From assembly GCF_900129135.1 (NCBI RefSeq), contig NZ_FQVI01000017.1:32014-96013 (forward strand): 64,000 nt of DNA, read 5' to 3'. Positions 15,538 to 24,717 of this stretch are shown here, in pieces. Source of the stretch: Lactonifactor longoviformis DSM 17459 (lineage in GTDB: Bacteria; Bacillota; Clostridia; Lachnospirales; Lachnospiraceae). The notes beneath the pieces are model-generated. The model saw nothing but the letters and a program-made list of their open reading frames with translations, was not told the DNA's origin and ran no database searches. The translations under genes were made by a program, and so were the position numbers. Each line of letters begins with the position of its first letter. Position 1 is the stretch's first letter.

Positions 15538-16794
15538 TTATCTGTAAGTTTCAAAAACTTCGAACATAGTATTGATGTTTTCACGTTTAGCATTTTCGCA
15601 GGCTCCATTGAAATCAAATATATATCCTCCTCCCGGAGCACAATTGTCAATCAGGGATTTACAGTAATTGACTATAGTTTCCTTTTTCCCATATTCCATC
15701 AGTGCCACAGGCAAATTGCCGGAAATACAAGCTACTTTTCCCAGGATTTTTTTGGCTTCTCTCATATCAATGTCCTCAAAATGATAAATAACTTTTCCTT
15801 TTGGTACATCAGCCAGGTAGTGCAGACGTGTACTGTATTTTCCTTCGGCAAAGACGTAAGGCGTCACACCCATATCAATCAGCGCAAGCATGATTTTTTT
15901 TAGCGGATTCCAATAAAGCTTCTCATACTGCTTGTCATTCATAAAGCCATCCATACCCTTATGAAGGGGAAAGAATACCCTTTTACCCTTCATGGGGATA
16001 AAGCGCAGGAACTGCAGTGCCTGAATTTGCTGGTCGGCAAACATATCACAGGCTTCCTTTATTTCGTCTTCATATTCAAACAGGTCTTCCATAATTCCTA
16101 CAGTTCCACGGAAATAATCACCTAAAATATCATAGGGTGCTTCCGAAATAGCCATGAACATGGATGGCATCCCAATGGCGGCCAACTGGTCTATCTGATT
16201 CATAAAGGCCGCACTGGTTTCCGCCTCTAACTTGCCGATTTCTGCAAAAAGCTTATAGGAGTCCAGCATGGCAGGCGAATAAAAAGGAGCTAAAAAAGCC
16301 GCGCTTAATACAGTGGAAGTGTTAAAAGAAAAATTTTGCAAACCCTGGAGCCTGTCATAGGCTCTGGGAATGTATTTTCTAATCATGAATCCTGTAAAAT
16401 CCTTCAACAGCTCCGGATACTCCTCCTGTGCCATATACTCATGCTCAATAATCTGATGGGTACTGTAGTCTGATACAGAAGTGCCTGGTCGCCCAGGCCA
16501 GTCTATAAAATTAAAGCCAGATAGTTCACATGCTTTTCCGCTTATTAGCAAATTGGTCATTGTTGCATCACACTGAGGATAATCTGTATAAAATCTTACA
16601 ATCGCATCAATTGCCTTCGGATGGTCATAATATGTATTCTTATAGCTTGAGCCATAGAAATTCTGGATGACCCCATCAAAACTGGGAGCCAGTGGAATCT
16701 TATCAGGCTCTTTTAATGCAACCGCATCCTCTATACGTTGTAAGCGTTCATTATACTTTTTCTTTTCCGGGGTAAGTATTGTGTTATTGTCCAT
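15538..16794 (-). CDS. UROD-family protein (MtaA-like branch lacking HxC)
   Basis: 418 residues, in the long UROD-fold branch common near Lachnospiraceae catabolic loci. It shows RIEDAVALKEPDKIPLAP at the N-terminus, HFEDIDMREAKKILG at about 343, CISGNLPV at about 362 and CAPGGGYIFDFNGACENA at the C-terminus. The His-x-Cys pair of corrinoid methyltransferases is not visible, but the C-terminal Cys in the GAC motif is present. It could be a methyltransferase with altered metal site or a substrate-binding half that pairs with the neighbour at 17983. The start ATG has AAGGAGAAA upstream. It is the last gene of an apparent operon UROD (17983), MFS (16810), UROD. Confidence 0.85.
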   Translation of the reverse strand: MDNNTILTPEKKKYNERLQRIEDAVALKEPDKIPLAPSFDGVIQNFYGSSYKNTYYDHPKAIDAIVRFYTDYPQCDATMTNLLISGKACELSGFNFIDWPGRPGTSVSDYSTHQIIEHEYMAQEEYPELLKDFTGFMIRKYIPRAYDRLQGLQNFSFNTSTVLSAAFLAPFYSPAMLDSYKLFAEIGKLEAETSAAFMNQIDQLAAIGMPSMFMAISEAPYDILGDYFRGTVGIMEDLFEYEDEIKEACDMFADQQIQALQFLRFIPMKGKRVFFPLHKGMDGFMNDKQYEKLYWNPLKKIMLALIDMGVTPYVFAEGKYSTRLHYLADVPKGKVIYHFEDIDMREAKKILGKVACISGNLPVALMEYGKKETIVNYCKSLIDNCAPGGGYIFDFNGACENAKRENINTMFEVFETYR

Positions 16795-16809
16795 AAAATA
16801 TCTTTCTCC

Positions 16810-17964
16810 TTATCTGTTTTTTCGTTTTATGAGCAGGCACCCTATGGATAACAAGGTAAATCCAAAAAAAGCCGCACTGCTGATGGTAAATACCGTCTGG
16901 TCGGATGATTTTTCAAGCATCCGCAATAAACCGGACATGACATAAGAGGAAGCGACCCCTCCTAGATAAACACCGGTGGTGGCTATTGCGACTGCGAAGG
17001 AAGATGAGGACGGATTGCTGACCGCAGTGGCATAAACAAAAATAAGAGACATATTTACCGATAATCCCAGGCATGCCAGGCATGCTCCAATATAAACCAT
17101 TGCCAGGTTATCAGCCAATGCCATGGTAAAGAAACCGACAGTCATTACCATACTTGAAAGTGGGATAGTCATAGCCTTTAATTTTGCAAAAATCTTGGAA
17201 AATAAAAAACCGCTGATTAAACCCGCAACTAACATAACAGTAAGAACCGTAGAGGCCGTTTCGCTATCGCCCAAATTCATCCCCACAATAAAAGCGGATG
17301 TATTAGTCAGAATGGGATAATGAAACACACCTTCCAAGATTGCAAGTAGGAATATTAACCAAAAGACAGGTGTTAACTTGATTTTCGGTTTATCCTGGCA
17401 TTCGGCTGCGGAGGTTGACGGCTCAGGGAGCTTAAATATAATTAGCAGCAAAATTGGGATAGCTATCAGAAAAGGCCAAAATGTTTTGTTCCAACCTAAT
17501 GTTACTAACAAACCCGCCATGAATACAAAATAAATCTGTCCGATATTCATAAATGAGGATGATAGTCCAAAAACAGATGCCAGTTCCTGGCCCTGGAAAA
17601 ATAGCGGAATTAATCCGCTGGCAAGAGGTGTAATGACACCAATCCCAGCTCCCAGAACCCCCCTGAAAAACAGCAGTACAGAGAAACTACCTGTGAATAT
17701 AGGACCGAGCCCGCCAATCAAGTATAGTATTATGCCTATTATGACAAGCGTTTTTTTAGGTATAAAGTTCATCAGAGCGCTTGTAATAAAAGAAAAGACC
17801 GTCAAGACTGCAAAAGGGAGAGTCAGAACAAGGATCACCGATGTAAAAGGTATATCGGGAAACGTCTGTGCAATATTAGGCAGGATGACTGAAGCGCCGT
17901 TGGGCGCCAGTACCAGCAGGGAAAGACTGAGGATAGTAAGCTTCAGAGTAAGATTCCTTTTCAT
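16810..17964 (-). CDS. MFS transporter between two UROD-family genes
   Basis: 384 residues, 11-12 transmembrane helices. The N-terminal helix follows MKRNLTLKL, and FRGVLGAGIGVITPLASGLIP in helix 4-5 resembles the drug/H+ antiporter-type motif C region of MFS carriers. GGGAGG lies seven to eight bases before the ATG at 17964. It is 18 bases downstream of the UROD gene at 17983 and 15 bases upstream of the next, so it is translationally linked to both and probably imports their substrate or exports the product. No substrate can be read from the sequence. Confidence 0.85.
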   Translation of the reverse strand: MKRNLTLKLTILSLSLLVLAPNGASVILPNIAQTFPDIPFTSVILVLTLPFAVLTVFSFITSALMNFIPKKTLVIIGIILYLIGGLGPIFTGSFSVLLFFRGVLGAGIGVITPLASGLIPLFFQGQELASVFGLSSSFMNIGQIYFVFMAGLLVTLGWNKTFWPFLIAIPILLLIIFKLPEPSTSAAECQDKPKIKLTPVFWLIFLLAILEGVFHYPILTNTSAFIVGMNLGDSETASTVLTVMLVAGLISGFLFSKIFAKLKAMTIPLSSMVMTVGFFTMALADNLAMVYIGACLACLGLSVNMSLIFVYATAVSNPSSSSFAVAIATTGVYLGGVASSYVMSGLLRMLEKSSDQTVFTISSAAFFGFTLLSIGCLLIKRKNR

Positions 17965-17982
17965 AGATATGACCTCCCAACA

Positions 17983-18948
17983 TTAATAAATCCTGCTGAT
18001 TGTGGGCCAGACTTCGGTAAGCTTATCCAGACGCTCGTCTCCTACAATCATTCCGTTTCCTTGTTTGTTCATAATAATTGGCCAGAAAATAAACCCTTTA
18101 TTTACTCCATACTCTTTTATATTTCTCATAGCCTCTTCCATCACAAGCTCTATGGAGGAGTCCAGATAGGAGGCTGGGCCGGAAGTGTCCCATCCACCTT
18201 CTACCACCAGTTTACCTTTGTATTTCTTCTGAACTGCTGCTAAGTCATTAATTGGCTGTGCGGAATTCCATACTTGTACTCCAATCTCCACGAAGTCATC
18301 CAGCAGGTCTTCACATTTCCCACAGATATGCTGGTTAAAAATGACACCCCTGGATTTGACTGTCTGGACAATTTGCCTATGATATGGCTTTATCAGTTTA
18401 CGATAGGTCTCCGGGGATATGAACAGACCTTTGGCATGTGCCATATCGTCCACATAGGTGACCATATCCGGCTTATACGCCTCAATAGCACGTTCTAATA
18501 CCTGAATGCGGTATTTCATCATTTCATGGAAAAAGTCATCGCAGGACTCTGGATCTTCAGCCAGTGAAATCAATGCATTTTCAAATCCCATAAAAGCAAC
18601 AAGGCGGTCAAATAGCCCTGCGGGATAAAAAAAATTCAAAAGTTTGTTATCCCAGTCAAAACCAACAAGATCGTGTTTTGCCATTGCCTTAAAGTCTATT
18701 TTATCCACATCCGGAATTTTTACATAGTCCCGCCACTCGGATATATCACAGAATAGGAACTTCCCAGGTTCAGGTATGGAGCCTTCTGGGGTCGAAACCC
18801 AATTAACCCCAAAAGCATCTGGCCCTCCAAAAGTCATTTCCAGATTACAGACCCCAGAAAAAAAATAGGGGTCGCATTCATTCATCAGCGGTACATATTC
18901 CGGGTTCCCCCAATTAATTACTTCCAATACATTTTCACGTGGTGTCAT
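17983..18948 (-). CDS. UROD-family methyltransferase with HxC motif
   Basis: 321 residues. It opens with TPRENVLEVINWGNPEYVPL, then DMVTYVDDMAHAKGLFISPETYRKLIKPYH, the MtaA-type hallmark. QHICGKC at about 205-211 gives the His-x-Cys zinc pair, and VVEGGWDTSGP corresponds to the strand carrying the substrate-side Gly-rich motif. The C-terminal third-ligand cysteine seen in MtaA-type enzymes is absent; the region reads IFWPIIMNKQGNGMI. The protein is slightly short for the family. Ribosome site AAAGGAG; promoter at 18993-19021. It is probably controlled by the LysR regulator at 19115, which is upstream on the same strand. The methyl donor is unknown. Confidence 0.85.
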   Translation of the reverse strand: MTPRENVLEVINWGNPEYVPLMNECDPYFFSGVCNLEMTFGGPDAFGVNWVSTPEGSIPEPGKFLFCDISEWRDYVKIPDVDKIDFKAMAKHDLVGFDWDNKLLNFFYPAGLFDRLVAFMGFENALISLAEDPESCDDFFHEMMKYRIQVLERAIEAYKPDMVTYVDDMAHAKGLFISPETYRKLIKPYHRQIVQTVKSRGVIFNQHICGKCEDLLDDFVEIGVQVWNSAQPINDLAAVQKKYKGKLVVEGGWDTSGPASYLDSSIELVMEEAMRNIKEYGVNKGFIFWPIIMNKQGNGMIVGDERLDKLTEVWPTISRIY

Positions 18949-18992
18949 AGCAGATACTCCTTTCTTACTTAGTCTATTTTCTTTATATGTTC

Positions 18993-19021
18993 ATTATAAG
19001 AAAAGGTATCGGTATCGTAAA
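18993..19021 (-). promoter_or_regulatory. Promoter of the UROD-MFS-UROD operon with tandem GGTATC
   Basis: Minus strand TTTACG, 17 bases, TATAAT. The spacer contains a tandem GGTATC-GGTATC (plus strand, 19005-19016), a possible regulator contact. The -35 is weak, as expected for a LysR-activated promoter. Confidence 0.5.
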
Positions 19022-19069
19022 ACAAACATAATTCTTACCCTACATTCCACAGTTGTAGTATTTACATGC

Positions 19070-19098
19070 AAAAAAAACATCACAACCAAAAGTTGTGA
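19070..19098 (-). terminator. Terminator of the LysR gene
   Basis: Seven-base stem TCACAAC / GTTGTGA, short loop, then TG and eight T on the minus strand, just after the stop at 19115. Confidence 0.85.
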
Positions 19099-19114
19099 CG
19101 CTTATGCCCTTGCA

Positions 19115-19993
19115 TTAACTGCACGAATAATAGTTTATAATAGATTTGACAAAGGATTTCAGATGCAATTTTTCAGAATAATCAGGCTTTGCCAAAAACC
19201 CCATGTCAACCATAAATGATTTATATACAAGGGGCCGCGATATCACTGTATCATTTTCCGTAATTCCTCTGCCGCCTGCCACAACCACACCTTTGTTTGC
19301 CTCGATTCCCCTTGCCAGTATTCCCTGATCTGAAGACTCAAATACATACTTTGGATAAAAGCCACTTTCAATACAGGCTTCAATATAATCCATATATACC
19401 GCGGAGGAACTGACTGCCGGCAGAAATTGCGCTACATTTTTTAAATCTTCTATCTTAATCTCTTTTTTGGCTGCCAAAGGATGATTCCTGTTCATCAGCA
19501 CAATCGGCCGTTCGTGGAAAACAGGTATGTATACAAGACCGGACAGTTGCTTAGGCTTGTGTATGAACCCCAAATCATACTTTCCAGACGCAATTCCTTT
19601 TATACAATATTCGGTGTTATCTGCAATTGTAAATTTTAATGTAATTTCTCCAATTTTGGAAATAAAGTCAGGGGGGATGACATAGGGCATGAAAGCATGT
19701 TCAAAAAGCAACGTGATGGTATAGTGATGCTGTTGAATGACATCCCTTATAATTGCCATGTGTTCTTCGTATTTCTTCAATAAAGATTCGGTAACAGGGA
19801 GGATCTTCTCACCTAAATCTGTTAGCTCTGTTCCCTTCCCAGTTCTGATAAAAAGCTGAACCCCTAGCTCTTCTTCAAGGGCACTTATTGCTTTACTCAG
19901 TGCCTGTTGTGATATAAAAAGCTTTTCGGATGCTTTTGTCAGATTTTTTTCAGAGGCGACCGTGAGGAATTGTATAATTTGATTTGCATTCAT
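19115..19993 (-). CDS. LysR-family transcriptional regulator
   Basis: 292 residues. The N-terminal winged HTH (NANQIIQFLTVASEKNLTKAS, KLFISQQALSKAISALEEELG) is followed by the LysR substrate-binding domain from about residue 90. It is encoded upstream of, and on the same strand as, the UROD-MFS-UROD operon, with its own terminator, and is the likely activator of that operon. The effector is unknown. The start at 19993 has AAGGACAAGG upstream at a slightly long distance. Confidence 0.9.
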   Translation of the reverse strand: MNANQIIQFLTVASEKNLTKASEKLFISQQALSKAISALEEELGVQLFIRTGKGTELTDLGEKILPVTESLLKKYEEHMAIIRDVIQQHHYTITLLFEHAFMPYVIPPDFISKIGEITLKFTIADNTEYCIKGIASGKYDLGFIHKPKQLSGLVYIPVFHERPIVLMNRNHPLAAKKEIKIEDLKNVAQFLPAVSSSAVYMDYIEACIESGFYPKYVFESSDQGILARGIEANKGVVVAGGRGITENDTVISRPLVYKSFMVDMGFLAKPDYSEKLHLKSFVKSIINYYSCS

Positions 19994-20044
19994 ATCCGTA
20001 CCAACCTTGTCCTTTCAATATTCTATCAAATACGCTCTAAATTT

Positions 20045-20577
20045 CTAGCCCTGAGACTTTATCACCGGTATCCACACCTCGGGATCCGGGTTCAGGTAGA
20101 CTTCGATATCCGGGGCGTTCCCGTACTCGTAGCCTGAGGTGGGGATCCATTCTGTGACTATGCGCTGTTCCAGCTCCCCGCAAGCACTTACTCCCAAGAA
20201 CCCCATAGGCTGTTGCTCCATCATTGTGGCCATTTATTTTTCTCAATCTCCTTGTGCAGAGGTGTACTGATACCCACAATGCGGAACGCCTCTCTTGTTT
20301 CGATTCTGCAATTCATTTCTTCCAATCCCTTTACTGTGATTTTAAAGCTGATGGGAGGATAAGATTTTAGGAACACGCCTTCTCTTTTTGCTGATGAGGG
20401 CGCGATGCCGTGGACGCTCTGAAACGCCCTGTTAAATGCTGTAGGTGATGAGTACCCATAGTTCAGGGCCGCATCCACGATCTTTATCCCGCCTCCCTGC
20501 AGGTTCACAGCCGCCAGGTACATCCGGCGTCGACGGATGTACTCTGAAAGAGGGATGCCTGCCATGTAGGCAAACAT
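20045..20577 (-). pseudogene. Broken AraC-type regulator with GyrI-like effector domain
   Basis: Two frames carry parts of one protein. 20221-20577 encodes the second AraC helix-turn-helix (IVDAALNYGYSSPTAFNRAF, IAPSSAKR) and the start of an effector domain, then stops. 20045-20233 in another frame encodes the C-terminal end of a GyrI-like/BmrR-type domain (EWIPTSGYEYGNAPDIEVY, EVWIPV). Much of the effector domain is missing between them and the first HTH is absent, so there were at least one deletion and one frameshift. Confidence 0.8.
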
Positions 20578-20787
20578 TCTCTTTACTGGGATATGGGAAA
20601 TGAGAGCCGGTTCTTATTGTTTGACTTACTACCATCCCATCTTACCATAGTAGTAGGAGGGTTACAAGACCGGTGGAGTACTAATATAGCACATGAAAAC
20701 CTGATTTCACCAAATTCTTCACAAGCGTTCTATTCTGTTACCCCGTCGGATAACAGTAATTCTGCAGATTTGGCTTGGATGGTTTTT

Positions 20788-21057
20788 CTATATTCTGGAA
20801 ATTATGGAGTCAATCAAGCCATATGACTACGCCTATTCGGCATTCATAAAGTGATCTCTATCAGTATCTCGTTTGATTTCTTCGACTGTGCGTCCAGTAT
20901 TTTCGGACAATATTTTGTTTAATCTTTGTCTGCTCTTTTGCATATAATCAGACATTATTTTTATATCGCTCTCTGGTCCTCGAATACCATTCCCATACAT
21001 AGCCGGCTGGTGTAACATAATTTCGGCATTGGGTAATGTCATGCGCTTTCCACTGAA
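20788..21057 (-). pseudogene. ClpP protease C-terminal fragment with two nonsense codons
   Basis: SGKRMTLPNAEIMLHQPAMYGNGIRGP then SDIKIMSDYMQKSRQRLNKILSENTGRTVEEIKRDTDRDHFMNAE match ClpP after the catalytic Ser, including the catalytic His in the HQP motif. After NAE the frame reads stop, Ala, stop, then SYGLIDSII, the normal ClpP end (EEAKEYGLID), so GAG and AAG codons both became TAG. The N-terminal half with the active-site serine is gone. Confidence 0.85.
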
Positions 21058-21116
21058 AAACTCTTTATATGAACATTTTGATATATCAGGCCTGCGTCTA
21101 TGGCTGATGCTAAAGT

Positions 21117-21547
21117 TTAATTCTTTTCGTTCCAAACGAAGGTAAAGCCTTGGTAATTCTGTGCCGGGATATGCCATACATTATTTTTATGCACACCTAT
21201 ATTGTCAATCAGGATTTTCCAATGTCCTGTCTCATTGCTCTGAACATCCCCAATCTGTGTAATCTCCCCGTTCTCATTTAACTGGATGTCCACACCCTCA
21301 TCGTCTGCGTTGACAGCATTGATCACATTCCCTAAAGTCGGATTGTACAGGATTAGCTTGATTTTTCTAATGTAAAGGATATGTTTCTCCCCTTGAATCG
21401 CCAGGTCACCCACCACTTCCTCTGATCCGTAGCCGTCATACAGAAGCATATCCTCTTCATCCTCTTTCTGAGACATGTATCTGCTAAACATAAAAAAGCA
21501 GCGGAGATTAAAACGATAACTCCTAAAATAATGAGCGTTTTTTGCAT
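21117..21547 (-). pseudogene. Frameshifted small exported or membrane-anchored protein, unknown
   Basis: One frame gives an N-terminal hydrophobic segment (MQKTLIILGVIVLISAAFL, ATG at 21547 after AGGAGG). The continuation (QKEDEEDMLLYDGYGSEEVVGD to the stop at 21117) is in another frame, the switch falling near a run of T at about 21495. Together they would make about 140 residues with one membrane or signal segment. Unrecognised family. It sits among other broken genes, so decay is the simplest reading. Confidence 0.5.
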
Positions 21548-21672
21548 TCCTCCTAATGACACCAGCGGTAATTATACCCCACGTCAGTAAAATTACTACT
21601 GGATATAGAAAAATTAATTAATATTTCTGATCCAGTATACACTTTTTGTGAGATTATGGACCACATCGACCT

Positions 21673-22123
21673 ATCATGATATTTTGTAGAGAAAGGGTAC
21701 AAAAGAGACCGTCCGGGATGTGATGAACAAAAACTCCTCAAAGTGATACTCTTTACTTTCATGGAACATGAGATATGTTCTCTGCGGGAAATGGAAAAGT
21801 CCTGCAGAAATGATATCCGGTATATCTATCTTCTTGATGACATACAGGCACCCTCTTTTACCACGTTCGGAAACATCATCCGAAATCAACTGACTGATTC
21901 CATCGAGCAGCTCTTCAAGGATATATTCAGGCGTGAAACTGGAGAAGCGGGAAGCATACCCTATCGATTATGTTTCGGAACTGTTGGAAATGTACAGGAA
22001 GGGTACCAGTCTGGATGAATCCACGTTTGCCTCCGGCTGTGGACACAGAAAAAGTATCCAGCAGAAACAGTATCAGGAAATGCAGGGATATCTTGAACAT
22101 TTAAAAACTATGGGCGCAATATA
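21673..22123 (+). pseudogene. Degenerate transposase fragment (IS1182-like, DUF772)
   Basis: KGYKRDRPGCDEQKLLKVI, then CSLREMEKSCRNDIRYIYLLDD and FTTFGNIIRNQL correspond to the N-terminal DUF772 region of IS1182/IS5-type transposases (the usual PDHNTIARFR is degraded). A frameshift near 21930 leads to a second piece ending in EHLKTMGAI. The catalytic C-terminus is absent. The same family appears intact at its start at 63784. Confidence 0.7.
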
Positions 22124-22137
22124 GAATTCTGTGGGGA

Positions 22138-22576
22138 ATGACCAGCTGCTCCCGTCATACAACATTCAGGCTTATTTTGAATAACGGAATGCTTCTTGGA
22201 TACACAAATGATATGATATCTTATTATATTGCCGAAAAGCTGTATTTTGGAGATTATCAAAAAATCAATTCCATACAGATGATGGGAGGGGTGGATTCAC
22301 AGGCATCTCTTTTTGGGGGACAGGAACTGGCCGTCAGATGAGTTAGGCGCAGTGTGCCGGATCTGCGGGAGATATCTGGATAAAAATGGACTCCCCTGTA
22401 ACGCAGGGATTAATGAACGAATTATGGCCATTGATTTGGATGTTCTGAAAGAATTAGACACAGTTATCGGAGTATCGGCCAGTATAGTCAATGCCCAGTC
22501 CGTGATAAGCTGTGCAAGAAGCGGATATATTAATACTTTAATTATAGATGAGGCGCTGGCCCGGAAAATCATTTAG
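22138..22576 (+). pseudogene. SorC-family regulator remnant
   Basis: The first frame carries IQMMGG and a QELA segment of the SorC sugar-binding domain; the second carries ELGAVCRICGRYLDKNG, a TVIGVSASIVNAQS segment and INTLIIDEALARKII, which is the typical SorC end. A large internal deletion and a frameshift separate them at about 22340, and the N-terminal HTH is missing. Confidence 0.75.
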
Positions 22577-22617
22577 GGACAGGTCTGTTGTATTTTGGGA
22601 CAGGCCAACCCGAAAAG
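22549..22617 (+). repeat. Copy 2 of the 69-base duplicated segment
   Basis: 66 of 69 bases match 14798-14866. Here the segment is in its natural place: the end of the SorC remnant and its 3' untranslated region. Confidence 0.75.
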
Positions 22618-22654
22618 GGGACGTGTTCCTTTTAGAAAGAACACGTCCCCTTTT
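22613..22654. terminator. Bidirectional terminator of fbp and the SorC remnant
   Basis: Twelve-base stem GGGGACGTGTTC / GAACACGTCCCC with AAAA before and TTTTTT after, so both strands have a U-tract. It lies just after the fbp stop at 22662. Confidence 0.9.
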
Positions 22655-22661
22655 TTACTCT

Positions 22662-24611
22662 TTACTTTTCTTTTATCAGGCCGCTCCTGTAAGCATCCAG
22701 AAGCTGTTTTAACTCATCAATTCTCTCTTTGAGGGCTTTCCCGTTATCTGTATCTCCAACCACCATTCGCTTTGCCACTCGTTTTACCAGTATGCTGTCT
22801 GATACGATATCTGTCTCCTGGGCTATGGCATTTTCTGCGGATGTGAAGGGCTCATGGGCGGCAAGAATGAGTCCGAAGGAGTTAAAGATAAGGGTATAGC
22901 CGGCAATTCCGGTTTCCTTTTGGTAAGCCTTTGAAAATCCTCCGTCTATTACAAGAAGTTTGCCGCTGCACTTGACAGGGCTTTCCCCTGACATGTGATG
23001 CACCGGGACATGGCCGTTGATAATATGACCGTGCTCCGGGTCCAGTCCGAATTCCTGAAGGATACTGTTTACTACCGTATCGTTTTCCAGCATGCCATAG
23101 TAAGCATTCTTTACTTCCTTGTGGGTCTCCGGCTCTTTCAGGAAATACCGCTCCAGGGTTGCCATCTTGCTTTTTCCGAACAGCGGAGAACCGGGGCCTG
23201 ACCAGATATACCACAGAATATCCTTGCCCTTCTCTCTTTCCACGGGATTGAGGGCAAAAAAGGCCTTTCTCACGTAGGTATCCAGCACATCATACAGCGC
23301 TTTTCCCTTATATTTTTTCCCGTATATCTCTACAGTCATGAGGCTTCCGTCATCGTTCAGAGGAACGCATCCGTGATACAGCAGATTCCCATTGAATGTT
23401 TTGTACAGACCGCCCTTATTCAGAAGCAGCATCATGTGCTGCTGAAGCTTTTCACAGTCGGTGAACGCCGTCACCAGACGCTCCATGATAGCTGTTTCTT
23501 CTTCTGTAAGTTCAAAGGGCTTCTTGGGATCTATGGTTGGAAAATTTTTGTCGATTAATGCATAGGTCTTCCCGTCCAGTTCCATTGTCCCGGCTTCATA
23601 ATCTATTTTGTCCAGAAGCCGCCGGTCGCTCATCTTATATTCCTTATGCCTTGTCAAAAGCTGGCCCTCCAGTTTAAACTGAATGATGGATATGGCCTTG
23701 TGCATCTTCATATTCAATTCTGTCTCTGCAGGATTATAGACATCTGTCCCTTTAATTTTAAAGCACTCGCAGGGATCATTTTTGTAAGTTGCAAGGGCAA
23801 AGGTTGCAAGGGGAAGCAGATTAATGCCGTATCCGTCTTCCAGAATGTCCAGATTTCCATACCTGGCACAGATACGTATCACAGTGGCAATACAGGAACG
23901 CTGGCCCACCGCAGCTCCCATCCAGAGAATATCATGGTTTCCCCACTGAATGTCCAGGGAGTGGTAGCTTGTCAGCTTATCCATTATGTGCTGGGGACCA
24001 GGCCCTCTGTCATAGATATCTCCCAGGATATGGAGATGATCGACTACCAGGCGCTGAATCAGCTCAGAAAGGGCTATAATAAATACTTCCGCTCTCCCGA
24101 TTTCAATAATCGTATGGACAATCTCGTCATAGTAAGCTTCTTTGTCCACCAGATCCGGTTTTTCTGTAATCAATTCTTCAATGACATAGGCAAAATCCTC
24201 CGGCAGAGCCTTTCTCACCTTTGACCGGGTATATTTGGAGGCTACCCGTTTGCAGACTTCGATGAGACGGTACAGGGTAATCATATACCAGTCTTCCATG
24301 TTCTCCCTGCTCTTTTTCACTACCTCCATCTTTTCTTTTGGATAATAGATTAAGGTTGCCAGAGATTTCTTCTCTCTTTCGTCCAGAGTGTGTCCGAATA
24401 CCTCATTGATCTTCCTTCTCACTGCTCCCGAACCATTTTTCAGGACGTGGGAAAAAGCTTCATATTCCCCGTGAATGTCGGTCAGAAAATGTTCTGTGGC
24501 CTTAGGCAGGTTCAGTATAGACTGCAGATTAATGATTTCTGTGGAGGCTTTAGCGATTGACGGGTAAAGCTCTGCCAGACATTGGAGGTACTTCAGTTCT
24601 AATTTTTCCAT
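22662..24611 (-). CDS. fbp: Class III fructose-1,6-bisphosphatase
   Basis: 649 residues, the length of the Firmicutes class III enzyme. Metallophosphoesterase motifs: LTDIHGEYEAF, ILGDIYDRGPG, QWGNHDILWMG, NGHVPV and DGGFSKAYQ. It hydrolyses fructose-1,6-bisphosphate to fructose-6-phosphate in gluconeogenesis. ATG at 24611 is chosen because GGGAGA lies about ten bases before it; the ATG at 24620 is only one base from that site. Monocistronic, with a terminator at 22613-22654. Confidence 0.95.
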   Translation of the reverse strand: MEKLELKYLQCLAELYPSIAKASTEIINLQSILNLPKATEHFLTDIHGEYEAFSHVLKNGSGAVRRKINEVFGHTLDEREKKSLATLIYYPKEKMEVVKKSRENMEDWYMITLYRLIEVCKRVASKYTRSKVRKALPEDFAYVIEELITEKPDLVDKEAYYDEIVHTIIEIGRAEVFIIALSELIQRLVVDHLHILGDIYDRGPGPQHIMDKLTSYHSLDIQWGNHDILWMGAAVGQRSCIATVIRICARYGNLDILEDGYGINLLPLATFALATYKNDPCECFKIKGTDVYNPAETELNMKMHKAISIIQFKLEGQLLTRHKEYKMSDRRLLDKIDYEAGTMELDGKTYALIDKNFPTIDPKKPFELTEEETAIMERLVTAFTDCEKLQQHMMLLLNKGGLYKTFNGNLLYHGCVPLNDDGSLMTVEIYGKKYKGKALYDVLDTYVRKAFFALNPVEREKGKDILWYIWSGPGSPLFGKSKMATLERYFLKEPETHKEVKNAYYGMLENDTVVNSILQEFGLDPEHGHIINGHVPVHHMSGESPVKCSGKLLVIDGGFSKAYQKETGIAGYTLIFNSFGLILAAHEPFTSAENAIAQETDIVSDSILVKRVAKRMVVGDTDNGKALKERIDELKQLLDAYRSGLIKEK

Positions 24612-24717
24612 TTCATACATTCTCCCAATACATTATTTATAGCAACTAACAGATAAACTATATTTGTAAGGTAACATATTTTTCTGACCCTTGCAATGGA
24701 TGGCTTATAAATTCAGA

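Noticed and set aside
15538..18948. Haem biosynthesis (true HemE)
   Set aside because: Both UROD-family proteins lack the HemE N-terminal R-Q-AGR signature and are paired with MFS and LysR genes rather than hem genes.
20593..20826. 77-codon plus-strand ORF
   Set aside because: It overlaps the ClpP and AraC remnants on the other strand, has no ribosome site and no recognisable domain.
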